Shown here piece by piece: positions 1 to 7,467 of a stretch of 19,785 bases of DNA. Position numbers and translations under genes: made by a program. This DNA is from Thermoproteales archaeon (GTDB taxonomy: Archaea > Thermoproteota > Thermoprotei > Thermoproteales > Thermocladiaceae). The notes beneath the pieces were generated by a model. The model ran no database searches. It saw only the letters and a list, made by a program, of their open reading frames with translations, and had not been told where the DNA came from. Within the stretch, counting starts at the first letter, position 1. Every line of letters begins with the position of its first letter. The DNA is taken from the NCBI GenBank assembly GCA_027068725.1, contig JAMOMD010000005.1, forward strand, positions 1 to 19,785. The letters run 5' to 3'.

Positions 1-776
1 TCCGTTACCTTGCTATCAAATTCTATATACACTGATTCTAGGTGACCATCTATAACTGGGACTCTTGTTGTTGTTGCAATAATCTTGAAATCAGCCCACT
101 TGACCTCGCTTCCTTCTAGAGTACCAAGTATCTTCTTAGTCTCCGTCTGCACTTTTTCCTCTTCCTTCTTTATGAATGGTATAATGTTATCCAAGATTGC
201 TAGTCCCGGCACAGCATCTGCACCTATGCCAGCACCTGATAGTGCTTGCATTGTCGTGACAACGATCTTCCTTATTCTGAAGTAGTCATGAAGCGGCTTC
301 AGCGTCAATGTCAGTATTATCGTAGTACAGTTCGCATTCTTTATCAGTAGACCAGGCCAGCCACGCGTCTTCTTCTGCACCTTCGCAAGCTCAAGATGAT
401 CAGCATTTATCTCAGGAACTACAAGCGGCACATCGGGATCTAGACGATTATTGCTTGCATTAGACACGACCACATAGCCCTTCTTCACGAACTCGAGCTC
501 AATGCTCTGTGCAACATCGCTTGGAAGAGCAGAGAACACGAGATCAACATCAGGAAGCTTCTCAGGATCTGGAGGAAGAACAGTCATGTCTCTAAACTTA
601 TCAGGAAGAGGTACCTCAAGAACCCACTTCACAACCTCCTCATACTTCTTACCTGCACTACGCTCAGATGCTACAAGTGCAACAACATCAAAGTACGGAT
701 GATCGGCTAACATTGCTAGAAACCTCTGACCTACAAGCCCTGTCGCTCCCAGTACAGCAACCTTAAGCTTCGACAT
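1..776 (-). CDS. asd: Aspartate-semialdehyde dehydrogenase, 5' part (runs off the window)
   Basis: Reduces aspartyl phosphate to aspartate semialdehyde in the common threonine/methionine branch. The frame reads MSKLKVAVLGATGLVGQRF, with a Rossmann NADPH loop GATGLVG near residues 10-16. The active-site cysteine is Cys150 in NANCTT (family form N-x-N-C-[ST]-T), and the catalytic His lies in DGHLES near residue 245. About 258 codons are present of a usual 340-360, so the C-terminus lies outside the window. ATG at 774-776 is preferred; a GTG directly before it (777-779) is possible. A TATA-like element lies 25-34 nt upstream, giving a leaderless or nearly leaderless transcript. Codons near the start end mostly in T or G, and A/C endings rise further in. 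The archaeal-type asd family also contains malonyl-CoA reductases, so that activity cannot be excluded. Confidence 0.93.
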   Translation of the reverse strand, partial: MSKLKVAVLGATGLVGQRFLAMLADHPYFDVVALVASERSAGKKYEEVVKWVLEVPLPDKFRDMTVLPPDPEKLPDVDLVFSALPSDVAQSIELEFVKKGYVVVSNASNNRLDPDVPLVVPEINADHLELAKVQKKTRGWPGLLIKNANCTTIILTLTLKPLHDYFRIRKIVVTTMQALSGAGIGADAVPGLAILDNIIPFIKKEEEKVQTETKKILGTLEGSEVKWADFKIIATTTRVPVIDGHLESVYIEFDSKVT

Positions 777-800
777 CACTGCCTAAGTTAGGACACCAAG

Positions 801-810
801 ATAAAAATAA
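801..810. promoter_or_regulatory. AT-rich promoter element, possibly shared by asd (minus) and a C/D sRNA (plus)
   Basis: The run ATAAAAATAA lies about 25-34 nt upstream of the asd start on the minus strand and about 25-30 nt before the expected 5' end of the C/D sRNA on the plus strand. Both distances fit an archaeal TATA box. Whether both directions use the same bases is inference. Confidence 0.5.
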
Positions 811-833
811 ACACTAACACCTCACGATAACAG

Positions 834-891
834 GGCAATGAAGAGAATCCGGTTCTCTGACAAAATGATGAGTAGGCCCGTAACTGAGCCT
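834..891 (+). ncRNA. C/D-box methylation guide sRNA
   Basis: All four boxes are visible with canonical spacing. C box ATGAAGA (838-844, one base off RUGAUGA), 12-nt guide gaatccggttct, D' CTGA (857-860), 4-nt spacer, C' ATGATGA (865-871), 12-nt guide gtaggcccgtaa, D CTGA (884-887). Archaeal C/D sRNAs bind L7Ae, Nop5 and fibrillarin and direct 2'-O-methylation of the target base paired to the fifth guide nucleotide upstream of D or D'. I could not assign targets; they would contain AGAACCGGATTC or TTACGGGCCTAC or partial matches. The ends given are approximate, a few bases outside the C and D boxes. It lies between asd and the broken protease gene. Confidence 0.77.
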
Positions 892-901
892 AAGAACGTG
901 T

Positions 902-1248
902 ATAGGCCTGGCATTTGTCGATGTGGAAATAAATGGCGTGAAGTCTCGCGCACTAATAAACACGGGATTTAACGGAGACGTCCTCGTAAGCTGCGAAGTT
1001 GCTAAGAAATTGAACTTATCAATAATAGGAAAATCTAAAGCGAAAAAACTGTTGACAGACAAGAAGTAGAGGTCGAGGTCTCTCATGGAAAGCTGAAACT
1101 ACTTGACTCAGAAGGATATGTAATTATAGAGATAATCGATGAATTACCACTCGACATGTTAATAGGAGTTAAAGCACTTGAAGCACTTGGATTTATCATA
1201 GACTCAACAACAAGAACGCTGAAGAAAATCGAGCTTATTGCAGTGTAG
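902..1248 (+). pseudogene. Retropepsin-like (clan AA) aspartic protease gene, frameshifted
   Basis: The first frame reads FVDVEINGVKSRALINTGFNG, the usual N-terminal half of small archaeal clan AA proteases, except that the catalytic Asp of D-T-G is Asn (INTGFNG). It stops at 1067-1069. The next frame continues as EVEVEVSHGKLKLL and ends with LPLDMLIGVKALEALGF, the family's C-terminal half, stopping at 1246-1248. Moving into the second frame at the A6 run (1043-1048) gives AKKTVDRQEVEVEV, a good fit to the family's T-x-D-G-R-x-V stretch, so loss of one A is the simplest lesion. No ATG/GTG/TTG start is in frame: the expected Met position is ATA (902). Substitution, lost start and frameshift together argue for a dead gene. 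Slippage at the A tract could in principle restore the frame but not the catalytic residue. Confidence 0.75.
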
Positions 1249-1335
1249 GAACATCATTACACTTCAGGATAATATTAGTCATAACTTGATTTTTAGCTAC
1301 AGACAAACGAGATTATCTGCTACTTTTCTACATTG

Positions 1336-1581
1336 TTAGAAAGTCCCTGAGAAGGTATTTTGTGGTCGTTCTCTTGAACAAGGACATCGGACCATTTTAT
1401 GAAGATCGGGTAATACTTCTCTGAGCTTATTTATTTCTGCTGCATGTTGTATAAGACCCTTAATGTGGCTGAAGTTGCTTTCTCTAAGTCTATCATAAAA
1501 GTAATCCTTACTATCTGCAGCTCTTGCAGGATCACATTCTATTTCTCCCGATCCCTTTAATTCACTTAATAGTAAACACAT
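1336..1581 (-). pseudogene. 81-codon frame resembling the C-terminus of a TOPRIM-like partner (probable remnant)
   Basis: This short frame has a normal ATG and an AT-rich leader, but no complete domain. Its stretch IECDPARAADSKDYFYDRL can be lined up by eye with INCDPHEIKAKNKFRKL from the intact TOPRIM-like protein encoded at 4991-5509: both share C-D-P, then spaced K, F and L. After it comes IQHAAEINKLREVLPDL, similar in style to the tail of DUF4276-like TOPRIM proteins. I read it as the C-terminal piece of the broken partner of the ATPase gene upstream (1883-2881). About 110 bp with stops in all three minus-strand frames separates it from the other piece. It could instead be a small expressed protein of unknown function. 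Confidence 0.45.
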
Positions 1582-1694
1582 TTTCTTTTAAAGGTTTTTC
1601 TGTTTTACATTTACCAGACCAGAGACGTAGATTACAATCTTAACCTATAGATTCTCGAGAACTTTTAGCTTAATAATTGGCTTAAGCTAGAAAA

Positions 1695-1886
1695 TTACAC
1701 TATGTCCATACCGTACTTTCTTATAATACCTTCTATTGTTTCTCTTATAGAGCGTGATCTTGTTCTGCGGTCTTGCTGTCTGAGGTGTTCCATATCTACG
1801 ATCATGAGTACGATAATATCACCGTCATGTAGCAATTCCCTAAGACTCTCCGGACTTAAAAGGTCGAGAGTATCGTGGAACTTCAT
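1695..1886 (-). pseudogene. 63-codon frame overlapping the ATPase stop; probable middle piece of a TOPRIM-like partner
   Basis: The start overlaps the stop codon of the upstream ATPase gene in an ATGA arrangement, the usual sign of translational coupling. The product has a hydrophobic strand followed by an acidic pair, DIIVLMIVDMEHL, like the beta-strand plus D-x-D/E motif of TOPRIM folds; compare ILIVDYDVE in the intact partner at 4991-5509. The N-terminal glutamate motif and the downstream E-x-W motif are missing, and the frame stops after YGMDIV. The reading as a truncated nuclease subunit is inference. An intact 63-residue accessory protein is the alternative. Confidence 0.45.
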
Positions 1887-2881
1887 AGCCCTAGTTCTAT
1901 TGCTACACGTCTTGGATCATGCCCACTTCTTACCATTCCGTACATTTTATCAATGCAATATTCCGTATGATATAACTTGTCTTCTTCGTCCTTTGTAAGA
2001 TGAATTATTTTACAATCCTTACTATCGAGCACATCGTCTTCATATAGCTCGATAAGTGACTCTAGCACATCTATACTATGTGTAGCTAAGATGACTTGTG
2101 TATCAAGTTCCTTTACTAGGAACTTAATGAAGGCTTTCGTTAGTGTTGGATGGAAAGCAAATTCAAAATCATCTATAAGAACAAGCCTGGGTCTAACATA
2201 AGAAAACCAGAGAAGCATCATAGTAGCTCTGAAGATACCAGTACCCAAATCGACAAGCCTAGTAATAATGTAGTCGTGGTTAATTTCCTTAACTATTGAA
2301 AGCTCATCACTTGTATGTATTAAAAAGAGGTACTTGTGGCCAGTTATTTCCTGTACAAATTTTGCACAACGCGTATGTAATCCTTTCGAATGAATACTGT
2401 TCCAGAAATCTTTAGTAGACAAATTATTGTACAACTGCTTAAGAAATGTAGTGTCCGATGGGACATAAATTACTAGCCTTGCAAGTTCTCCCTCGTCACG
2501 AACACCTAATTTTTCCAAAAGTTCATACCTCGTGATATCACAGTCTACGGTACCCGTCTCTGCATTTACAGTAATGTTCACGCGAAAGCTATGCCCATAT
2601 ACATATTCGATAACTGCACATGCTTCTCCTCCATATCTATAGACAAGTCTTCGGATACCTCCCCTTAAATTTGTTAGAAATTCTCTACGTGAACTATAGT
2701 ACCCAGACCCAGGCGCAGGTGCAATATCCGGATGCAGTAGCAATGAGAGTATATCAAGTATAGTGGTCTTGCCGGCATTGTTCGGCCCTATTAAAATATT
2801 GACCTTGGTAAACTCTATAGGCTTCTTAAGCTCCTTCACTCCACGAAAGTTTTGTAGAGACTCGAATCTTTGAACAAACAC
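1883..2881 (-). CDS. AAA/ABC-type ATPase of the RecF/OLD-like group
   Basis: This 332-residue protein is probably the motor/sensor subunit of a two-gene system. Visible motifs: N-terminal strand-loop FRGV; Walker A GPNNAGKTT (residues 32-40); a short ABC-like signature DLGTG (211-215); Walker B LVLIDDFEFAFHP (233-245); and the switch histidine in LATHSID (about 268). The residue normally Glu after the Walker B Asp is Asp (I-D-D-F-E), which may slow hydrolysis. The start is GTG at 2879-2881; no upstream in-frame ATG is apparent. It lies 49 bp downstream of the metallopeptidase gene on the same strand and is coupled to a short downstream frame. Its closest relative in the window by architecture is the ATPase at 5509-6810. 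Confidence 0.8.
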   Translation of the reverse strand: MFVQRFESLQNFRGVKELKKPIEFTKVNILIGPNNAGKTTILDILSLLLHPDIAPAPGSGYYSSRREFLTNLRGGIRRLVYRYGGEACAVIEYVYGHSFRVNITVNAETGTVDCDITRYELLEKLGVRDEGELARLVIYVPSDTTFLKQLYNNLSTKDFWNSIHSKGLHTRCAKFVQEITGHKYLFLIHTSDELSIVKEINHDYIITRLVDLGTGIFRATMMLLWFSYVRPRLVLIDDFEFAFHPTLTKAFIKFLVKELDTQVILATHSIDVLESLIELYEDDVLDSKDCKIIHLTKDEEDKLYHTEYCIDKMYGMVRSGHDPRRVAIELGL

Positions 2882-2930
2882 CTGGTTTAATAACTAAACT
2901 TCTTGTACTCTCATATTTGTCTAGACACTT

Positions 2931-4568
2931 CTACGTACGTAATAGTGTCAGGTACAGCAACATTTTATGCAACATTTTATCAAGTATATGCTCTAGATTC
3001 AGTACAGGCTTCTCAATTGTTGTTACCTTTCCTGCAATGTCCAGATTGATCCTAGCAATAAGCCAAGGCCATGCTAGTGTTAACGTTGGCCTCGAGATGC
3101 TTATCGAGATGGACCAATTACCGATTCTAAGTTCGTTAATGCCATACTTTAACGACAGGACCTTAGTTTCGTTCTCGATCTCTGCAGAAACTACAAGACC
3201 GTTCTCACAAACTTTCGCATGCGATAGATCTAGCATAGCCAAGACCTTCTTGCCTACAAATGTCCTATTCAATACCATGATCTTCTCAACGAGCACTAGC
3301 TTAACATTGCTTGAACTGACGACAGGAACAACACGCTCACGTACAACCATGTTTATCTTAACAGGAACACCATCGACCTCGATAGTAGTAACATTACGTG
3401 GAACTAAGCTCAGTTTCAGAAATGGCTTACCATAATTAAGCAAGGCAACGCCATTCTCGATAACCGTAGCATTGATTAATACTCTACCATCCCTGTATTC
3501 AACATTCCATATTCTGTAAGTCGTAATGTTTGCATAAGTTATTGTGATGTTTGTACAGCTGTAAGAGCGACCTGTGTTTACTACTGCTACGAAACTAGTG
3601 TTGTTTAGCGAGAATATCCTAGTTGTCGATACTTTGAAATTCTTATTGTTATACTTCACAATTAGTACACCAGGCAGATGACGAACAACCAAGAACTTGC
3701 CACCTAACGAAGGCAGACAAACTCCTATTCTCGTAGGAGTCGAGACTATCTTAAAGACCCTGGACGTTGCTGAAGTCCACTTGTACGTTTCTACGATCTT
3801 TCCATTGAAAAAGCTAAGTATTGTATATTCAGTACTTCTCAAAGCAACTAAAACACAAAGTCTAGACCTCGCAACATCCAACAAGAAATTAATCCATTGT
3901 TTCCTTAACCACGCCATGTCACGCTCTACAACGACCTTGTTTAGAACTACCTTCGGGCCATTCTTTAGTATCAAATATGCGAAAAATACACCACACCTGT
4001 AAGGCGGACAATAATTCCAAAAGCCATGCGGGACAACGTTAGCCCACAGAATAGTCTCGTTCTCTACCATAGTACCAGCACGACAAATATCGCTAATTCT
4101 AGTTGCGTTCAAGCCATAAACTATCGCAAATGCGTCAGCTAAATTCTCATCAATCCAGGAAGGAACTTGCATTCTGTACATGTGGATAACAGCATGGGCA
4201 AGTTCGTGAAAGATGGTTGGAATACCAGTGTCTAGTAAATTGATATACCTAACACATCTAGTTCCAAACTTGACATAACTTGCAGAGTAACCGTAATAGC
4301 CGTTATATCCCAGGAACACAACATATCTGCCATCTCCGCATGGTGGTAATATTTTCAGATGAAGTTCGTTTACGTATATTTTGTAGGCTCTTTCAAGTTC
4401 TTTTAATATGAATTTAAGCTCTTTAGAAGAGACATTTACGTAACTGTAGATAATAAAGTGTTTGCTCTTTGCTACCTTAACAATGCCTTGTGCATAAACG
4501 ACAGGTAACACTAAGACCACTAACGTTAATACAAGCCCGAGTACACATAACGCCTCTCTGTTCATCAT
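2931..4568 (-). CDS. Secreted HExxH zinc metallopeptidase (peptidase MA-like), substrate unknown
   Basis: The 545-residue product begins with a signal peptide: short charged start, hydrophobic core GLVLTLVVLVLPVV, and a likely cleavage after VYA near residue 26. The zinc motif is HELAH (residues 121-125). The third ligand is probably Glu141 in PSWIDENLADAFA, the W-x-x-E-x-x-A pattern of gluzincins of the peptidase MA clan. The catalytic part is in the first 220 residues. The rest is rich in beta-strand-like segments and N-x-S/T sites, as expected for an extracellular protein, and no C-terminal membrane anchor is visible. Several cysteines (77, 105 and others) could form disulfides. A TATA box sits 24 nt upstream of the ATG, so the transcript should be leaderless. 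Cellular role is unknown; it stands between two ATPase systems. Confidence 0.75.
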   Translation of the reverse strand: MMNREALCVLGLVLTLVVLVLPVVYAQGIVKVAKSKHFIIYSYVNVSSKELKFILKELERAYKIYVNELHLKILPPCGDGRYVVFLGYNGYYGYSASYVKFGTRCVRYINLLDTGIPTIFHELAHAVIHMYRMQVPSWIDENLADAFAIVYGLNATRISDICRAGTMVENETILWANVVPHGFWNYCPPYRCGVFFAYLILKNGPKVVLNKVVVERDMAWLRKQWINFLLDVARSRLCVLVALRSTEYTILSFFNGKIVETYKWTSATSRVFKIVSTPTRIGVCLPSLGGKFLVVRHLPGVLIVKYNNKNFKVSTTRIFSLNNTSFVAVVNTGRSYSCTNITITYANITTYRIWNVEYRDGRVLINATVIENGVALLNYGKPFLKLSLVPRNVTTIEVDGVPVKINMVVRERVVPVVSSSNVKLVLVEKIMVLNRTFVGKKVLAMLDLSHAKVCENGLVVSAEIENETKVLSLKYGINELRIGNWSISISISRPTLTLAWPWLIARINLDIAGKVTTIEKPVLNLEHILDKMLHKMLLYLTLLRT

Positions 4569-4587
4569 TGTTCATCCTGACTATCGG

Positions 4588-4596
4588 CTTTATAAG
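4588..4596 (-). promoter_or_regulatory. TATA box of the metallopeptidase gene
   Basis: Minus-strand CTTATAAAG preceded by a purine-rich stretch (GGAAAAAGG) that could serve as BRE. It is centred about 24 nt before the ATG. Confidence 0.6.
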
Positions 4597-4729
4597 CCTT
4601 TTTCCTACAAGACTCCTAACTTCGCAAGGAGACCTGTATCGAGTAAAGGTGCGCCAAAGACTAAAAGATGAATTATAGGAAAATAGAAGGAATTGGAGAA
4701 CTTAGAGTAATTTTGAGAGATGTCTAGTT

Positions 4730-4948
4730 TTACAGTATGTTCTTATTTCTGTGAAATATAAAATTATTGACGTATGAATTCACCGTTTTTACAACTTCTC
4801 TGTTATCAATTATAAAACCGTTCTTAATTCCTATACAGACATATTTTACTATTATACACTTGTCGACAATAGTTGCTCCTTTTCTCCAGAAGACATGTGG
4901 TGATAAATAACTCCGGGCTCCGGCTAGAGCGTGAAAATAGTATGTATC
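4730..4948 (-). pseudogene. Start-less 72-codon open frame, possible PUA-domain remnant
   Basis: The roughly 420-bp gap between the metallopeptidase and TOPRIM-like genes is mostly AT-rich and holds no clear gene. The one notable frame lies between two stops on the minus strand and contains GARSYLSPHVFWRKGATI followed by DKCIIVKYVCIGIKNGFII. This resembles a PUA RNA-binding domain (G-A-x-x-L-x-P-G-V, then I-x-x-G-D-x-V-V-V), but the key glycines are changed. No start codon is present. Chance similarity cannot be excluded. Confidence 0.25.
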
Positions 4949-4990
4949 TTAGGGTTGGGGTAGAAGTTGGCTATCTGTTTAGTTTCCGAG

Positions 4991-5509
4991 CTAGATTTTC
5001 TTTATTAGTTCTAGGTAGATCTTTGCAACGTTATCAGAGAGCTTAGTTAGGATTGTTCTAACACATTCATTTTCGTTACATAGTTTGCGAAATTTGTTCT
5101 TAGCCTTTATTTCATGTGGATCACAATTAATGTGACAACTTCTGACTATCCAATCCTCAAGATATCTCTTGATTATCAATATGAGGCAACCTTTCTCGTT
5201 ATCTACGTAGTGTAGTACATCTCCAAGGGGCGAACCCTGTGATAGTGGTCTTGACTTGTCTAGTATGTGCCTATGGTCAGGAGGCCAGTTAGTTTCAACG
5301 TCGTAATCAACTATCAATATGCTATTCCTAACCTTGCCGTCAACATACAACTTCAGTATGTTTGTCCTACCAGAAAAATGGCGTACACGTGGTGTAGGCA
5401 CATTCTGAGAACTGCAGAGTCTTGCAATTGCAGGCCTTATGAAGTTGTTTGCAACATAGTTATCATTTTCACATTCAACAAATATTCGATACTCCTCGAA
5501 CCTTAGCAT
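4991..5509 (-). CDS. TOPRIM/DUF4276-like nuclease partner of the adjacent ATPase
   Basis: The 172-residue product carries an acidic motif set in TOPRIM order: Glu12 in IFVECENDNYVANNF (family style V-E-G-x-x-D/E), the strand ILIVDYDVE with Asp68 and Asp70, and IIKRYLEDWIV with Glu118 and Trp120, like the E-x-W motif of DUF4276-type proteins. The expected glycine after the first Glu is Cys, a deviation. Its ATG overlaps the upstream ATPase stop as TAATG, so the two are translated together. In OLD-, PARIS- and related systems an ATPase senses invasion and a TOPRIM subunit cuts nucleic acid. That role here is inferred from gene order and motifs only. No membrane segment is seen. Confidence 0.6.
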   Translation of the reverse strand: MLRFEEYRIFVECENDNYVANNFIRPAIARLCSSQNVPTPRVRHFSGRTNILKLYVDGKVRNSILIVDYDVETNWPPDHRHILDKSRPLSQGSPLGDVLHYVDNEKGCLILIIKRYLEDWIVRSCHINCDPHEIKAKNKFRKLCNENECVRTILTKLSDNVAKIYLELIKKI

Positions 5510-6810
5510 TATTGACTACCTGTGTCTTTCTTAGTTTCTAATCGTTCACGTACAATATCCTCGATAGTAAACAACGCCTCCGTGCCATAGCTCATAGCTT
5601 CACGAATCTCATCCTCACTAAGCATGTGGTACCTCGTATAGCCCTCATTGTCTTTGTATACCCAGTATACAGCAAGCTTATCAAGTGGAACCTTCTCAAG
5701 CAGAGTAATGAACATGTAGGGGTTATGCGTTGTTAAGATAACGAACTTGTTATTCGTCTCTACGACATGTGCAACGGCTTCAGCAATACGCTTAGTAAAG
5801 TAGGGAAACGTGTGTATCTCAGGTTCTTCAAGTACGATAATGTCAGGTACAATACGAGGCAATTTTTCAGGTAGGTTAGAGAACAGTGCAGCAAAGGTGA
5901 GTAAAACAACTATAACACCATATGCAACTGCCGAGATGCTGAATAGTACTGAACGTCCGTCAGATAAGGACTTTTCAAATACTAACTCGCCAGTAGGGGC
6001 CTTCTCGTAGAACACATATGTCACACGCTCATAACCAAGTTCTTTAGCAATATCATTCACGATATCTCTCAAAGCTTTATTATACGTGATGAGCTCACCT
6101 ATATTAGCCCCGTCAGGAGGCCAAAGTATAGATCTCCTGAGAACGCTGCGTAATTTATCAATAAATTCTATACAATCTATGCGAGGTTTTTCTGCACTTT
6201 TACCAGTAATTTGAAAACGGTAGAAGCGTATTCTACATAATATAGTACCAAGTAAGATATCTTCGTGAAAGGTTTTGCTAGCTTTAGGTTCGATATCTAG
6301 GCCTTGCTCAATAATCCTCTTGAGAACTGCTTGTTGAAGTTGCAATTTCTCTTCTCTCAGCCTTTCTTTTGCTTTAAATGTTATGGGACCGTAGTAACTC
6401 AGTGTCCAATCATCTTCTCCTGAACCTAGCTCCTTCACTTCCCAAATGAGCCCGCCTAAATCCTTAACATATACACTACACTCGCATTCTTTAGCATATA
6501 CATTTGCACCTACCACCAGTTGTTCGCTGTAAGTTGCTATATCCGGGTCCAGACATGGTAACGCTATCGAGATTTCGCTATAGGATCCGAAGTCCGTAAT
6601 TATTCCATGTAACATCTTTGTCCTGAAATATTGTGTGAAGTTACCACCATAGCATAGTGATGTAAATAGTCCTAGCGCTTCTAATGTGTTTGATTTTCCG
6701 CTGTCTGGTGGACCAATGAATATTGTTACAGGTCTAAGCTTTAGCTCAGCGGACTTTATCGACTTGAAGTTCTCTATCTTTAGCGTGGCTTCAAGCGTCG
6801 TATTAGACAT
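5509..6810 (-). CDS. AAA ATPase of the OLD/AAA_15-AAA_21 type, first gene of a two-gene defence-like system
   Basis: 433 residues. N-terminal strand-turn IENFKSIKSAEL is typical of SMC/RecF-like ATPases. Walker A is GPPDSGKSN (33-41), a signature-like SLSDGRSVLFS (281-291) precedes the last lobe, Walker B is IIVLEEPEIHTFP (324-336) with the catalytic Glu intact, and the switch His is in LTTHNPY (about 362). A region of about 280 residues without recognised motifs separates the two ATPase lobes and may hold the sensor. The TOPRIM-like gene follows with a TAATG overlap. The pair is isolated from other genes on the upstream side by about 290 bp, so it is probably its own transcription unit. Confidence 0.82.
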   Translation of the reverse strand: MSNTTLEATLKIENFKSIKSAELKLRPVTIFIGPPDSGKSNTLEALGLFTSLCYGGNFTQYFRTKMLHGIITDFGSYSEISIALPCLDPDIATYSEQLVVGANVYAKECECSVYVKDLGGLIWEVKELGSGEDDWTLSYYGPITFKAKERLREEKLQLQQAVLKRIIEQGLDIEPKASKTFHEDILLGTILCRIRFYRFQITGKSAEKPRIDCIEFIDKLRSVLRRSILWPPDGANIGELITYNKALRDIVNDIAKELGYERVTYVFYEKAPTGELVFEKSLSDGRSVLFSISAVAYGVIVVLLTFAALFSNLPEKLPRIVPDIIVLEEPEIHTFPYFTKRIAEAVAHVVETNNKFVILTTHNPYMFITLLEKVPLDKLAVYWVYKDNEGYTRYHMLSEDEIREAMSYGTEALFTIEDIVRERLETKKDTGSQ

Positions 6811-7103
6811 CTCGTGATTTATGCCTCAGGGGGTACTATGTGAGTTGTCGTAGCATATCAGTGCAGAGCAACCGCAGCTCACTTAAGGAGATTCAGGATG
6901 TAGGACGAGTAACAATAACCTATCAATATTTGTATAAATGACCAGACTACTGATCTAGCACACTTTTAGGATATGTTGCTAAGACAATGCTAAGCACATC
7001 TACAATACGGCCTATGATACGATACTACTGCACAAGAGTAGCCAGTTAAAAAAGATTCGCTCTTTCCGTATCTCTTCTCACTAAAACATATGTTTGACGG
7101 ATA
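6811..7103. other. Intergenic, no gene seen
   Basis: About 290 bp between divergent genes. I read it on both strands and found stops in all frames, no tRNA, no C/D or H/ACA pattern, and no clear repeat. Candidate TATA-like stretches exist (minus ACATAGTA near 6839; plus TTAAAAAAG near 7047), but neither is convincing. Confidence 0.5.
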
Positions 7104-7461
7104 ATGCGTAGTTGATAATAACATCTCGAAGGTTATTGTGAGGTTATTAGAGGAGTTTTGTTGTGATATTATTTGGATTGCTAAAATTCCTGCCTTACGA
7201 GACTTGAAGAATAGTAAGCTTCTGGAGTATGCAAGAGAGAAGAATGCGATACTTGTGACATGTGACAAAGATTTTCTAAGGCTTAGAGAACCTCAGGTTA
7301 AGATTTTGTATATGAAGTTCGAGATTACTAAGAAAATTTCACTAGACTCAGCTACACGAGAGACCTTTAGAGGCACCTTAAGGTTAGCACTGGAGAAGTT
7401 GCTGAGTTCTGAAGGTATCTACGTCGTTAAAATAATAGATATCGATCGTGTAGAGTATTAG
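7104..7461 (+). pseudogene. PIN-like toxin (DUF5615/Mut7-C type), N-terminal frame damaged
   Basis: The protein reads VVDNNISKVIVRLLEEF, then ALRDLKNSKLLEYAREKNAI and LVTCDKDFLRL. This is the DUF5615 PIN-like fold, whose catalytic acids are the N-terminal Asp (here V-V-D-N-N) and the Asp of T-x-D-K-D-F. No start codon is in frame before the first Asp: a stop (7102-7104) precedes C-V-V-D. An ATG at 7104-7106 sits in another frame and would join to VVDNN if one base were restored between 7107 and 7108. The first usable in-frame start is GTG at 7138, which omits the first catalytic Asp. So the gene is either inactivated by a one-base deletion or uses an unusual start. It converges with the DUF433 gene, with 6 bp between the stops. 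Confidence 0.7.
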
Positions 7462-7467
7462 CGTATT

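Noticed and set aside
2917..3435. 172-codon plus-strand frame inside the metallopeptidase gene
   Set aside because: Antisense shadow of a long gene with a signal peptide and zinc site.
7107..7140. GTG at 7138 as the true start of an intact PIN-like gene
   Set aside because: Upstream codons in the same frame encode the conserved V-V-D-N-N-I-S motif, so this start would remove the first catalytic Asp.
6990..7268. 92-codon minus-strand frame over the PIN-like gene
   Set aside because: It is antisense to a recognisable DUF5615 coding sequence and has irregular composition.
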